Source of the DNA: Allosphingosinicella deserti
GTDB taxonomy: Bacteria > Pseudomonadota > Alphaproteobacteria > Sphingomonadales > Sphingomonadaceae
Length of the DNA: 64,000 nucleotides
Reading direction: 5' to 3'
NCBI RefSeq assembly: GCF_003012735.1
Contig: NZ_PXYI01000005.1
Span: 1-64,000 of the forward strand
Shown one piece after another: positions 51,870-59,450 of the stretch. How positions within the stretch are numbered: position 1 is the first letter of the stretch; each line of letters begins with the position of its first letter. A program made the translations under genes and the position numbers. Under the pieces are notes generated by a model that saw only the letters and a list, made by a program, of their open reading frames with translations, was not told the DNA's origin and ran no database searches.

Positions 51870-53618
51870 ATGGCAGGTCTGTTCGTCGTTCATGCATCGG
51901 ATCCCGGATTCGCAGCGGCGCGGATAGCCGGCGCGCGTGTGCAGTTCGCGCGGCACGGCTTCGCCGAGCCGGTGGAGCGCGCGGTCGGCGGGTGGCGGTT
52001 GCTGCACGCGCCGCACATCATCGGCGGCCCCGAAAGCGTCTTCGAGCGCGGCGACGATCTCGTTGCAATTGCCGGCACCTTCAGCTGCGACGGCACGTTC
52101 GGCCGACCGGCGCTCGAGGCGTTGCTGGGAATGGACCTGCCGCGGCTGGACTGGGGCCGGATTGGCGGGCAGTTCGTCGCCCTCGTCCGGCGCGGTGGCC
52201 GGACATTCCTGTTCACCGACTATTTCGCCGCGTTTCAGCTGTTCCGCGACGCCGACGGCCGCTTCTTCTCGACCTCGTTCCTGGCCGCTGCCGAGGCACT
52301 GCCGCGGCTGCATTTCCACGCGCAGGCTGTCTACGAGATGGCGTTCAACGTCGTTCCGGTCGGCGACGACACCGTGTTCGCCGAGCTCAAGACGGTCGGG
52401 CCGGGCACAATGATCGAGCTCGGCGACGGCGGTGCCGCGCCGCACGCACTTTCGAAGCCGCTGCCCGATGCGCCGACGATCCTGCCGATCGGGGACCGCA
52501 TCGCCGCCCATCGCGAAAGGCTGGAAGCGATCGTGGGCGCCCATGTTGCGGCGTTCGGCAACGATGTCTGCTGCCCGCTGTCGGGCGGCCTCGATTCGCG
52601 GCTCCTGCTCGCAAGCCTGCGCGCTGCCGGGAGCCGGCCGCACGTCTATGTCTATGGACGCAAGGGCAGTGACGATGTCGAGATCGCGCTGGCGATCGGC
52701 GCCGCCGACGGGTTCGCGGTCGAGTGGGTCGACAAGTCGGCGCAGCCGCAACCGGATCCCGACGCTTTCCCCGAGCGCGTCGAGCGCAACTTCCAGGATT
52801 ATGACGGCCTCCCCGTTTACGGCGAGATCTTCGAGAGCGGCGCGAATGCCGCGGCGCGCGACGCACGCCATCCGGGCGGCGCGCTGTCGGCCTCGGGCGG
52901 CTGCGGCGAGATCTTCCGCAACTTCTTCTACCTGCCCGATAGCCCGGCGCGTGCCGCGACCATCGCCCGCACGTTCTTCGCCCGCTACGACCGGCGCGAT
53001 CTCACCAATGCGTTCGAGGAGGGTGATTTCCTGCGCGCGGTGGAGGACAAGATCCTCGCCGCCCTCGGCCGCGACGGGGACAGGGGGCCGCTGCCTCGGC
53101 CGCTGATCGAGCAAATCTATCCCCGGATACGCTGCCGTTCCTTCTTCGGCCGCGAAATCAGCCTGGAAGGGCGACACGGCCCCTATCTGATGCCGTTCCT
53201 CGATCACCAGGTGGTCGCCGGCGCTATGACCTTGCCGATGGCGCTGAAACATGCGGGGCGCTTCGAAGCAATGCTGCTGACGGCGATCGATCCGGTCCTG
53301 GCGCGCTATCCCTCCGCCTACGGCCACCATTTCGCCGAGGCGCCGGGTCTGCGGCATCGCGTGTCGGAATGGACGACCCGGGTCCGACCGGCCTGGCTGC
53401 GGCAGCGCAGCTATGCGCTGCAGCGCCGGCTGCAACGGGGCTGGGCCGGCGCGTCGGGCTTGATGGCCCGTGCATTTCTGGGCCGCGTGATCGATCTCGA
53501 TTATCCCGCGATGCGGCGCTTCTTCCGCATCGAGCAGGTGCAGGACCAGGGCATGCTGATGCGGATCGCGAACCTGGAATATCTGGCGAAAAGGCTGGGG
53601 AGCCGGGTGGTCGGCTAG
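51870..53618 (+). CDS. Asparagine synthase-like protein lacking the glutaminase Cys, 582 aa
   Basis: The N-terminal Ntn-type domain (about 1-200) begins MAGLFVVHAS, with Ala where asparagine synthetase B has the catalytic Cys2, so glutamine hydrolysis is not expected. The C-terminal ATP-pyrophosphatase domain has the PP-loop SGGLDS at 238-243, then YGRKGSDD, ASGGCGEIFRNFFYLP. Such proteins in exosortase-associated loci may amidate or modify the sugar polymer or form amides with free ammonia; the reaction is unknown. It sits divergent from the ligase operon and convergent with the beta-helix gene. Confidence 0.88.
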   Translation: MAGLFVVHASDPGFAAARIAGARVQFARHGFAEPVERAVGGWRLLHAPHIIGGPESVFERGDDLVAIAGTFSCDGTFGRPALEALLGMDLPRLDWGRIGGQFVALVRRGGRTFLFTDYFAAFQLFRDADGRFFSTSFLAAAEALPRLHFHAQAVYEMAFNVVPVGDDTVFAELKTVGPGTMIELGDGGAAPHALSKPLPDAPTILPIGDRIAAHRERLEAIVGAHVAAFGNDVCCPLSGGLDSRLLLASLRAAGSRPHVYVYGRKGSDDVEIALAIGAADGFAVEWVDKSAQPQPDPDAFPERVERNFQDYDGLPVYGEIFESGANAAARDARHPGGALSASGGCGEIFRNFFYLPDSPARAATIARTFFARYDRRDLTNAFEEGDFLRAVEDKILAALGRDGDRGPLPRPLIEQIYPRIRCRSFFGREISLEGRHGPYLMPFLDHQVVAGAMTLPMALKHAGRFEAMLLTAIDPVLARYPSAYGHHFAEAPGLRHRVSEWTTRVRPAWLRQRSYALQRRLQRGWAGASGLMARAFLGRVIDLDYPAMRRFFRIEQVQDQGMLMRIANLEYLAKRLGSRVVG

Positions 53619-53636
53619 CGCTTTACGCTGCTTTAG

Positions 53637-53658
53637 CCCCTCCCTCGAGAGGGAGGGG
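53637..53658. terminator. Bidirectional hairpin between convergent genes
   Basis: CCCCTCCCTC (53637-53646) and GAGGGAGGGG (53649-53658) are exact 10-bp arms with two bases between (effective stem 9 bp, 4-base loop). It lies 19 bp past the asparagine-synthase-like gene and 37 bp from the beta-helix gene. A second inverted repeat (GTAAGGCGC with GCGCCCTTAC, 53669-53698) overlaps the end of the beta-helix gene. It may terminate both transcripts. Confidence 0.55.
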
Positions 53659-53694
53659 TGAGAAATAGGTAAGGCGCCTTGGTTGGGTGCGCCC

Positions 53695-54639
53695 TTACCG
53701 CCCCTCTTCCGCCTTCACACCCTTGCCGAGTCGATTGCCGCGCACGGTCAGCCTGTCGTCCGACCAATTCCCGACGAACACCGTTTCGTAGGTCACGCCG
53801 GGCGCGAGCGACACGTCGTTATTCTCCACCACCAGTCCCGCCGAACTGTTGTGAACCCCCTCGGCGGCGACGGCGATCATCGTCGAGTAATTCTCCTTGC
53901 CGCGGCCGTTGACGAAAATGTTGCCGGCGATTCGGCCGGTGGCGCCGGCGGAGAGATCGATGGCGTAATTGGTGGCGCTGCCGCGGCTGTCGTCGAAGCT
54001 GGTGCCGGTGACCTCGATGCGCGGCGCGCGGCTCTTGAGATAATGGCCGCCGGTGCCGCGCTCGAAGCGGGAATTGGTGACGATCAGTGCGCCATATTCG
54101 CCGATGTAGAGCGAATGGGCGCCGGTCCCGTCGGGATGCTTGCCGAGGCCGCTGAACGTCGAATGGTCGATCCGGATCGTGGAGCCGGGATCGTTGGCGG
54201 AAAGGATGCCGCACTGGCCGTTCTGGAACATGGTCCAGGCAACGGTGAGATTGCCTTGCTCCATGCGAATGCCGGCACCGTTGCCGTCGGGCACGCGGGC
54301 GTTCTGGAAGACGAGGCCCTCGACGTGCGATTCGCGGCCGCGCAGGACGAGGGCGGCCTTGCCCTCGCACATTTCGCCGTCGAACGTCGCGGTGCCGCGC
54401 TGCTCGGCGATGAAGGCGACACGGCCGGCTTCCTGGACGGCGCAGTCGCGGTAGCGGCCCGGCGCGATGTAGATGGTGCCGGCGCCGTCGCCGATCGCCG
54501 ACACCGCCTCCTGCAGCGTGCGGAACCGCTGGCCAGTCTCTTGGACGGAATAAGGCGCGGCGCCGGACTGGGCGGCGCCCGGTCCGGCACATGCGGCGGC
54601 GACGATTGCGGTGACGGCAAGGCGGAAAGGGATGGTCAT
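53695..54639 (-). CDS. Secreted right-handed parallel beta-helix protein, 314 aa
   Basis: A signal peptide (AAACAGPGAAQ) is followed by beta-helix coils: TIYIAPGRYRDCAV, ALVLRGRESHVEGLVFQNARV, STIRIDHSTFSGLG, LIVTNSRFERGTGGHYLKS, GRIAGNIFVNG, GLVVENNDVSLAPG. The pattern matches polysaccharide-binding or pectate-lyase-like helices; catalytic residues cannot be assigned. Placed inside the exopolysaccharide block, it may bind or trim the polymer. Divergent from the glycosyltransferase gene. Confidence 0.85.
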   Translation of the reverse strand: MTIPFRLAVTAIVAAACAGPGAAQSGAAPYSVQETGQRFRTLQEAVSAIGDGAGTIYIAPGRYRDCAVQEAGRVAFIAEQRGTATFDGEMCEGKAALVLRGRESHVEGLVFQNARVPDGNGAGIRMEQGNLTVAWTMFQNGQCGILSANDPGSTIRIDHSTFSGLGKHPDGTGAHSLYIGEYGALIVTNSRFERGTGGHYLKSRAPRIEVTGTSFDDSRGSATNYAIDLSAGATGRIAGNIFVNGRGKENYSTMIAVAAEGVHNSSAGLVVENNDVSLAPGVTYETVFVGNWSDDRLTVRGNRLGKGVKAEEGR

Positions 54640-54682
54640 CGCGCAGGGCTCCTGTGGTCGCGCTCACCCTAAGGCCCATGCG

Positions 54683-54698
54683 GTTGACGGGCCGTTAA
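54683..54698. promoter_or_regulatory. Shared 16-bp palindromic motif, copy B
   Basis: GTTGACGGGCCGTTAA is identical to copy A (51708-51723), here between the divergent beta-helix and glycosyltransferase genes, 24 bp before the glycosyltransferase ATG and 44 bp before the beta-helix start. At so short a distance it would act as a repressor site for the glycosyltransferase gene, or as an activator site for the opposite gene. Confidence 0.55.
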
Positions 54699-54721
54699 GC
54701 CTTGGCTGGCACAATCAGGCC

Positions 54722-55924
54722 ATGCGGATCCTCCACGTCCTCGATCACAGCCTGCCGATGCACAGCGGCTACACGTTCCGGACCCGGGCGATCGTCACCG
54801 CGCAGATTGCACGCGGGCTCGAGGTGGCATGCCTCACCGGCGCGCGGCACACGAAGGACGGCCCGGCGCTGGAGACGATCGAGGGGATCGATTTCCACCG
54901 CACGCCGGCGCCCGCCCCAGCGCCGTCGCCGCTGCGCGAGTGGCGCGAGGTGCGGGCGCTGTCGAAGCGGCTGGATGCGCTGGTGCGGGAGTGGCGGCCC
55001 GATCAGCTCCACGTCCATTCGCCGGTGCTGAATGCGCTTGCCGCGCAGCCGGTCGCGCGCAAGCACGGCCTGCCGCTGATCTACGAGATCCGCGCCTTCT
55101 GGGAGGATGCCGCAGTCGGCAACGGGACCGGGCGCGAAGGCTCGCCGCGTTATCGCGCGATTCGTGCGCTCGAGACGCTGGCGGCGCGGCGTGCCGACAT
55201 GGTGGCGGTGATCTGCGAAGGCCTGCGCCGCGATCTGATCGCGCGCGGGATCGGGCGGGAGAAGATCATCGTCTCGCCCAACGGCGTCGACATGACCCTG
55301 TTCGGCAGCCCGGTGCCAGCGGATCCCGATCTTGCCCGCCGGCTCGGCCTCAAGGGTGCCGACGTGGTCGGCTTCATCGGCTCCTTCTACGATTATGAAG
55401 GGCTCGACGATCTGATCGCGGCGATGCCCTTGCTCCTCGCCAGGCGCCCCGACGCGCATCTGCTGCTGGTCGGCGGCGGGCCAATGGAGGCGGCGCTGAA
55501 GGCGCAGGCGGAGGGCTCGTCGGCCGCCGCGCGAATCCACTTCGTCGGCCGGGTTCCGCATCACGAGGTGGAGCGCTTCTACGGCTTGATCGACGTGCTC
55601 GCTTATCCGCGCAAGCAGATGCGGCTCACGGAATTGGTGACTCCGCTGAAGCCGCTCGAGGCGATGGCGCAGCGCAAGCTGGTCGTGGCGTCGAACGTCG
55701 GCGGCCATCGCGAGCTGATCGAGGACGGCGTCACCGGCACCCTGTTCCCGGCCGGCGACCCGGCGGCGCTCGCCGATGCGCTGGACACCCTCTTCGGCAA
55801 TCGTGGGGCCTGGGACGTACGCCGCGACGTCGCGCGCGATTATGTCGAGCGCGATCGTAACTGGTCCTCAAATATTTCCAATTACATGCCGGCCTATCAG
55901 AGGCTGACAGGCAAGGCGTTGTGA
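54722..55924 (+). CDS. Exosortase A-associated glycosyltransferase, GT4, 400 aa
   Basis: The GT-B protein starts MRILHVLDHSLPMHSGYTFR, a start I associate with the exosortase A system-associated glycosyltransferase family. LIYEIRAFWEDAAVGNGT and VSPNGVDMTLF lie before the donor domain; EX7E-like LVTPLKPLEAMAQRKLVVASNVGGHRELI and the C-terminal tail complete it. It probably adds a sugar to the lipid-linked repeat unit. Its TGA overlaps the next ATG (TGATG). The 16-bp palindromic motif lies directly upstream. Confidence 0.9.
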   Translation: MRILHVLDHSLPMHSGYTFRTRAIVTAQIARGLEVACLTGARHTKDGPALETIEGIDFHRTPAPAPAPSPLREWREVRALSKRLDALVREWRPDQLHVHSPVLNALAAQPVARKHGLPLIYEIRAFWEDAAVGNGTGREGSPRYRAIRALETLAARRADMVAVICEGLRRDLIARGIGREKIIVSPNGVDMTLFGSPVPADPDLARRLGLKGADVVGFIGSFYDYEGLDDLIAAMPLLLARRPDAHLLLVGGGPMEAALKAQAEGSSAAARIHFVGRVPHHEVERFYGLIDVLAYPRKQMRLTELVTPLKPLEAMAQRKLVVASNVGGHRELIEDGVTGTLFPAGDPAALADALDTLFGNRGAWDVRRDVARDYVERDRNWSSNISNYMPAYQRLTGKAL

Positions 55925-56847
55925 TGGCTCAAGCTCCTTTCCGGCTGCGCGCCGGCACGTTCGACATCGTCGTCGCCGGCTTTGCCGCGGTGGCGATCGG
56001 CTTTGCCGGCTTCGCGCTTCCCGAATGGCGGCTGTTCCAGCTGCTGAGCTTCTTCCATGTCCCCGACATCCTGTCCTTCGCGCAGCCGCCCCTGGGGCTC
56101 AAGGCGCGGATGGCGACCGCTTTGCTGTTCGGCGGCGGTGCGTTCGGCGGGGTGTATCTGCTGATGCGCATGCTCGATCGGCTGCCGCCGCGCAGCAGCG
56201 CCGCCGCCGATCCCGACGAGGACGCGGAGAATGTGGACGCGCTGCCGATGCGGCTCCGCCGCGCCGACGCCCATCCCGACAATCCGGTGCGGCGGCCGTT
56301 GGGCGCACGCGACCTCGGCGAGCCGCTCGACGCGCTGGTGCTAGAGGCCGTGCATGTCGAACCGGCCTCGCCGCTGCCCGCTTTCCTGACTCCGGAGCCG
56401 ATCGCGGCCCGCGCCCGCGAGGCGGAGGTGGTCGATTTCGTCGAGCTCGCCCCGCCGGCGCCCGTCACCGCTCCGGCACCCGAGCCTTTTCCGGCGCCGC
56501 GGTTCGAGCGGGTCGTCGATGCGCCTGCCTTCAGGGCACCAGAGCCGGCGCCGATCGCCCCGACCGTTGCAGCGCCGGACCTGGGTGCCGATCTGCCGCC
56601 GCCGTCGGAGGAAAGCATCTCGACCCTGATGGAGCGCCTCGAATCCGGCCTGAAGCGCCGCGAGACGGTGCGTCCGGCGCCTGCGCCGATGCCGCCCGCG
56701 ATTCCCCCGGTGGCGCAGGCCGCGGCTCCCATGGCCCAGCCTCCCATGACCTCGAACGCACCGCAGCGCATGCAGGCGGAAGACAGCATCTCCGAACGCC
56801 TCCGCGTTGCGATGAGCGATCTTCAGAGGCTTGCCGCGCGCACCTGA
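55924..56847 (+). CDS. Proline-rich membrane protein of unknown function, 307 aa
   Basis: Two N-terminal hydrophobic segments (TFDIVVAGFAAVAIGFAGFAL and MATALLFGGGAFGGVYLLMRML, residues about 12-80) are followed by about 200 residues rich in Pro, Ala and Glu (PAPEPFPAPRF, PEPAPIAPTVAAPD), likely unstructured. The end has a helical segment (DSISERLRVAMSDLQRLAART). It is translationally coupled to the glycosyltransferase and may anchor or scaffold a polysaccharide complex; no family recognised. Codon composition matches its neighbours. Confidence 0.7.
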   Translation: MAQAPFRLRAGTFDIVVAGFAAVAIGFAGFALPEWRLFQLLSFFHVPDILSFAQPPLGLKARMATALLFGGGAFGGVYLLMRMLDRLPPRSSAAADPDEDAENVDALPMRLRRADAHPDNPVRRPLGARDLGEPLDALVLEAVHVEPASPLPAFLTPEPIAARAREAEVVDFVELAPPAPVTAPAPEPFPAPRFERVVDAPAFRAPEPAPIAPTVAAPDLGADLPPPSEESISTLMERLESGLKRRETVRPAPAPMPPAIPPVAQAAAPMAQPPMTSNAPQRMQAEDSISERLRVAMSDLQRLAART

Positions 56848-56865
56848 GGCGGCGCCCAGCGCGCG

Positions 56866-57036
56866 TCAGCGTCTTCGGTCGAAATGCCAGAAGAGCAGAG
56901 CGAGCAATATGCCTGCGGCCGCGCCGACCAGGAAGCCGATGCTCGGCTGGCGTACGATCACGCCCGCCACCGTTCCCGCGATGATGCTGATCGCGAGGAT
57001 CGATCCCCCCGCCTGCGTGTAACGACCCTTGTCCAT
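56866..57036 (-). CDS. Small two-span membrane protein, 56 aa
   Basis: The ORF starts MDKGRYTQAGGSILAISIIAG, with two hydrophobic stretches (SILAISIIAGTVAGVIV and IGFLVGAAAGILLALLFW) and a basic end HFDRRR. This resembles short holin-like or glycine-zipper proteins, but no family can be named. No clear ribosome site is visible before the ATG. Convergent with the proline-rich gene, with an 18-bp gap. Confidence 0.65.
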   Translation of the reverse strand: MDKGRYTQAGGSILAISIIAGTVAGVIVRQPSIGFLVGAAAGILLALLFWHFDRRR

Positions 57037-57078
57037 CCTCGGCTAATGGCAGGGGTCGGGAGCGAGTTCCAGCCCGTT

Positions 57079-57090
57079 AACCCTAGGGTT
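57079..57090. promoter_or_regulatory. 12-bp palindrome AACCCTAGGGTT
   Basis: A perfect palindrome in the divergent gap 57037-57173, 43 bp from the two-span gene start and 84 bp from the next gene. It could be an operator; no regulator is adjacent. Confidence 0.3.
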
Positions 57091-57173
57091 TCAGAACTTC
57101 CTCAGTCCTGCCATGCTAGACCGTGTTCGTGGGTGCGATCCTCCGCCCGCCATCCCATTTCCCGGGGGGAAGA

Positions 57174-57380
57174 TTGAATCACCACGTCTTTTTCGGCGTC
57201 GCCTTTGCCGATGCCGCCGATCTCATCAGCGAATATGGTGCGGAAGCCGGCCGCGAGGCGAAGAAACGGGCGAGCCGCAGCCGCGATCTCGGCAACGTCA
57301 TCCATTTCTGCAGATGGCGCGAGATCGAGCGGATGATCGGCGCGTTGGACGAGGACGCGGTGACCGGAGCCGTCCAGTAG
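57174..57380 (+). CDS. Small conserved-looking protein, 68 aa
   Basis: The frame is open from GTG 57123, but TTG 57174 directly follows GGGGGGAAGA and gives MNHHVFFGVAFADAAD as the start, which reads like a real N-terminus. The rest includes EAKKRASRSRDLGNVIHFCRWREIERMIGAL and shows no signal or membrane segment. It seems to belong to a small sphingomonad family seen with outer-membrane genes, but I cannot name a function. It lies 45 bp upstream of tamA on the same strand and may be cotranscribed. Confidence 0.6.
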   Translation: MNHHVFFGVAFADAADLISEYGAEAGREAKKRASRSRDLGNVIHFCRWREIERMIGALDEDAVTGAVQ

Positions 57381-57425
57381 AATGAGAGGCTGGCGGCGGC
57401 CGCACTCGGCCGCTAAATTCCAGCC

Positions 57426-59450
57426 ATGTTTCGCTTTTCCGCGGGGTGGGGTGCGGCGGCTGCTGTGGCTGCCGGTGGAGCCCTTTTGTGCCCAGGGCCC
57501 GCCGCCGCCCAGCAAAGTCCGACGCCGCCCGTAGCGGACCCGCCCGCAGGCCCCTTGTCGCCCGCCGCCCCTGACCCGTTCGAAGCGCTGAACGCGCCGC
57601 TCGATCCTTCCGCGCCGCTCGATGCGATGCCGGATATCGGCGTCGACTGGCCGGACATGGAGGCGGGCCAGGGCGATGCGATCGCCGACGCACCCCAGGC
57701 CGGGATCGCCGACGCGGCCTCGGAGCGCAGTTACACGGTCGACATCGCCGGACTGGAAACGGAGCTCGAAGCGGCGTTGCGGCCGCGCTTCGAGGCGCTC
57801 TCGACGCTGGTGCAGAACCGCAAGGACCCGGCCAATGCGGCGCAGATCGACCGCAGGGCCCGGGAGGATGCGGATTTGCTCGCCGAATTGTTGCGCAGCC
57901 AGGGCTATTACGATGCCCTGGTGCAGACCCGTGCGGAGCCGCCGCCTGCGGCTGGCGGGCCGGTTCGGGTGACACTGGAGGCGGAGCCCGGTCCGCTCTA
58001 CCGTTTCGCCGACGTGCGCCTCCCCGGCCTCGAAGGAGCCGGCGATGCCGCGGCGCTGCGCAACGCCTTCGCCGTCAAGGTGGACGACCCGGTCAATGCC
58101 GAGCAGGTGACCGAGAGCGAGGCGGCGCTGCGCGCCGAGCTCGGCCGGCGCGGCTATGCCTTCGCCGATTTCGGCACGCTCGACATTGCCATCGATCACG
58201 AGGCGCGCACCGCGACGCTGACCCTGCCGGTCGATCCGAACGGCGCCCGCCAGTTCGGGCGGATCGTCGTCGAAGGACGGCCGCTGTTCAGCGCCGAGCA
58301 CATTCAGACCATCGCCCGTTTCAAGCCTGGCGAAGGCTATGAGGCGGCGGAGGTCGAGGATTTGCGACGCGCTCTGGTCGCCACCGGCCTTGTTTCGGCG
58401 GTGACCATCCGGCCAGTCGAGAGTGCCGACCGCAAGACCGTCGATCTCGCCGTCGCGCTGGAGCCGGCGCCGATGCGGACGATCGCCGGCGAGGCCGGCT
58501 ATGGCACTGGCGAGGGCATCCGGATCGAGGCGAGCTGGCAGCATCGCAATCTGCTCCCCCCGGAAGGCGCGGTCACCTTCCGCGGCGTCGCGGGCACGCG
58601 CGAGCAATTGATAGGGGCGACGCTCCGCCGCAGCAACTTTCTCCGCCGTGATCAGGTGCTGACCGCCCAAATGGCGGTGAGCCACGTCGACCGGGCGGCT
58701 TTCGACGCGCGCAGTTTCTATCTCACCGGTTCGCTCGAGCGGCAGACCAACATCATCTGGCAGAAGAAATGGACATGGTCGCTGGGCGGCGAACTGATCG
58801 CGTCCGACGAGCAGGATGTCGACGTCGACACCGGCACCACCCGGCGCCGCACCTTCTTCATAGGCGCGCTGCCTGCGACGCTTTCCTATGACGGATCCAA
58901 CGACCTGCTCGATCCGACCACCGGCTTCCGCCTGTCCGGGCGCTTCTCGCCGGAGGCCTCGTTCCAGGGCAGCCCGTTCGGCTATTCGCGGATCCAACTC
59001 GACGGCAGCTTCTACCGGCCGGTGACGGATCGGGTGACGATCGCCGGCCGGGCGCGGCTCGGCACGATCTTCGGCGCGAGCCGCGATCGCATCGCACCGT
59101 CGCGTCGCTTCTATGCCGGCGGCGGCGGCTCGGTGCGCGGCTACGGCTTCCAGCGGCTCGGGCCGCGCGATGCCGTGTTCGACGATCCGATCGGCGGCCG
59201 CAGCCTCGCCGAATTCTCGATCGAGGCCCGGATCCGGTTCGGCAATTGGGGGATCGTGCCGTTCCTCGATGCCGGCAATATCTACACCTCGCCTCTGCCG
59301 GAGATCGACGACCTTCGCTTCGGCACCGGCCTCGGCGTCCGCTACCATACCCGTTTCGGGCCGATCCGGGTCGATGTCGGTACGCCGCTCAACCGCCGCT
59401 CGGGCGATGACCGGATTGCCGTCTACGTGTCGCTCGGCCAGGCATTTTGA
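57426..59450 (+). CDS. tamA: Outer-membrane translocation protein TamA (Omp85 family), 674 aa
   Basis: A signal peptide (ends AAAQQ) leads to a Pro/Ala-rich linker, then three POTRA domains (about 90-310, including GPLYRFADVRLPG and GRIVVEGRPLFSAEHIQ) and a 16-stranded barrel. The barrel carries the Omp85 motif RRFYAGGGGSVRGYGFQRLGP (about 559-579) and ends in Phe (SLGQAF). The order and overlap with tamB (TGATG) confirm TamA, which works with TamB in outer-membrane protein insertion and lipid transport. Confidence 0.94.
   Translation: MFRFSAGWGAAAAVAAGGALLCPGPAAAQQSPTPPVADPPAGPLSPAAPDPFEALNAPLDPSAPLDAMPDIGVDWPDMEAGQGDAIADAPQAGIADAASERSYTVDIAGLETELEAALRPRFEALSTLVQNRKDPANAAQIDRRAREDADLLAELLRSQGYYDALVQTRAEPPPAAGGPVRVTLEAEPGPLYRFADVRLPGLEGAGDAAALRNAFAVKVDDPVNAEQVTESEAALRAELGRRGYAFADFGTLDIAIDHEARTATLTLPVDPNGARQFGRIVVEGRPLFSAEHIQTIARFKPGEGYEAAEVEDLRRALVATGLVSAVTIRPVESADRKTVDLAVALEPAPMRTIAGEAGYGTGEGIRIEASWQHRNLLPPEGAVTFRGVAGTREQLIGATLRRSNFLRRDQVLTAQMAVSHVDRAAFDARSFYLTGSLERQTNIIWQKKWTWSLGGELIASDEQDVDVDTGTTRRRTFFIGALPATLSYDGSNDLLDPTTGFRLSGRFSPEASFQGSPFGYSRIQLDGSFYRPVTDRVTIAGRARLGTIFGASRDRIAPSRRFYAGGGGSVRGYGFQRLGPRDAVFDDPIGGRSLAEFSIEARIRFGNWGIVPFLDAGNIYTSPLPEIDDLRFGTGLGVRYHTRFGPIRVDVGTPLNRRSGDDRIAVYVSLGQAF

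Noticed and set aside
54707-54722. Sigma-54 promoter-like TGGCAC before the glycosyltransferase
   Set aside because: The -12 GC is one base off the required spacing and the start of transcription would fall inside the gene.
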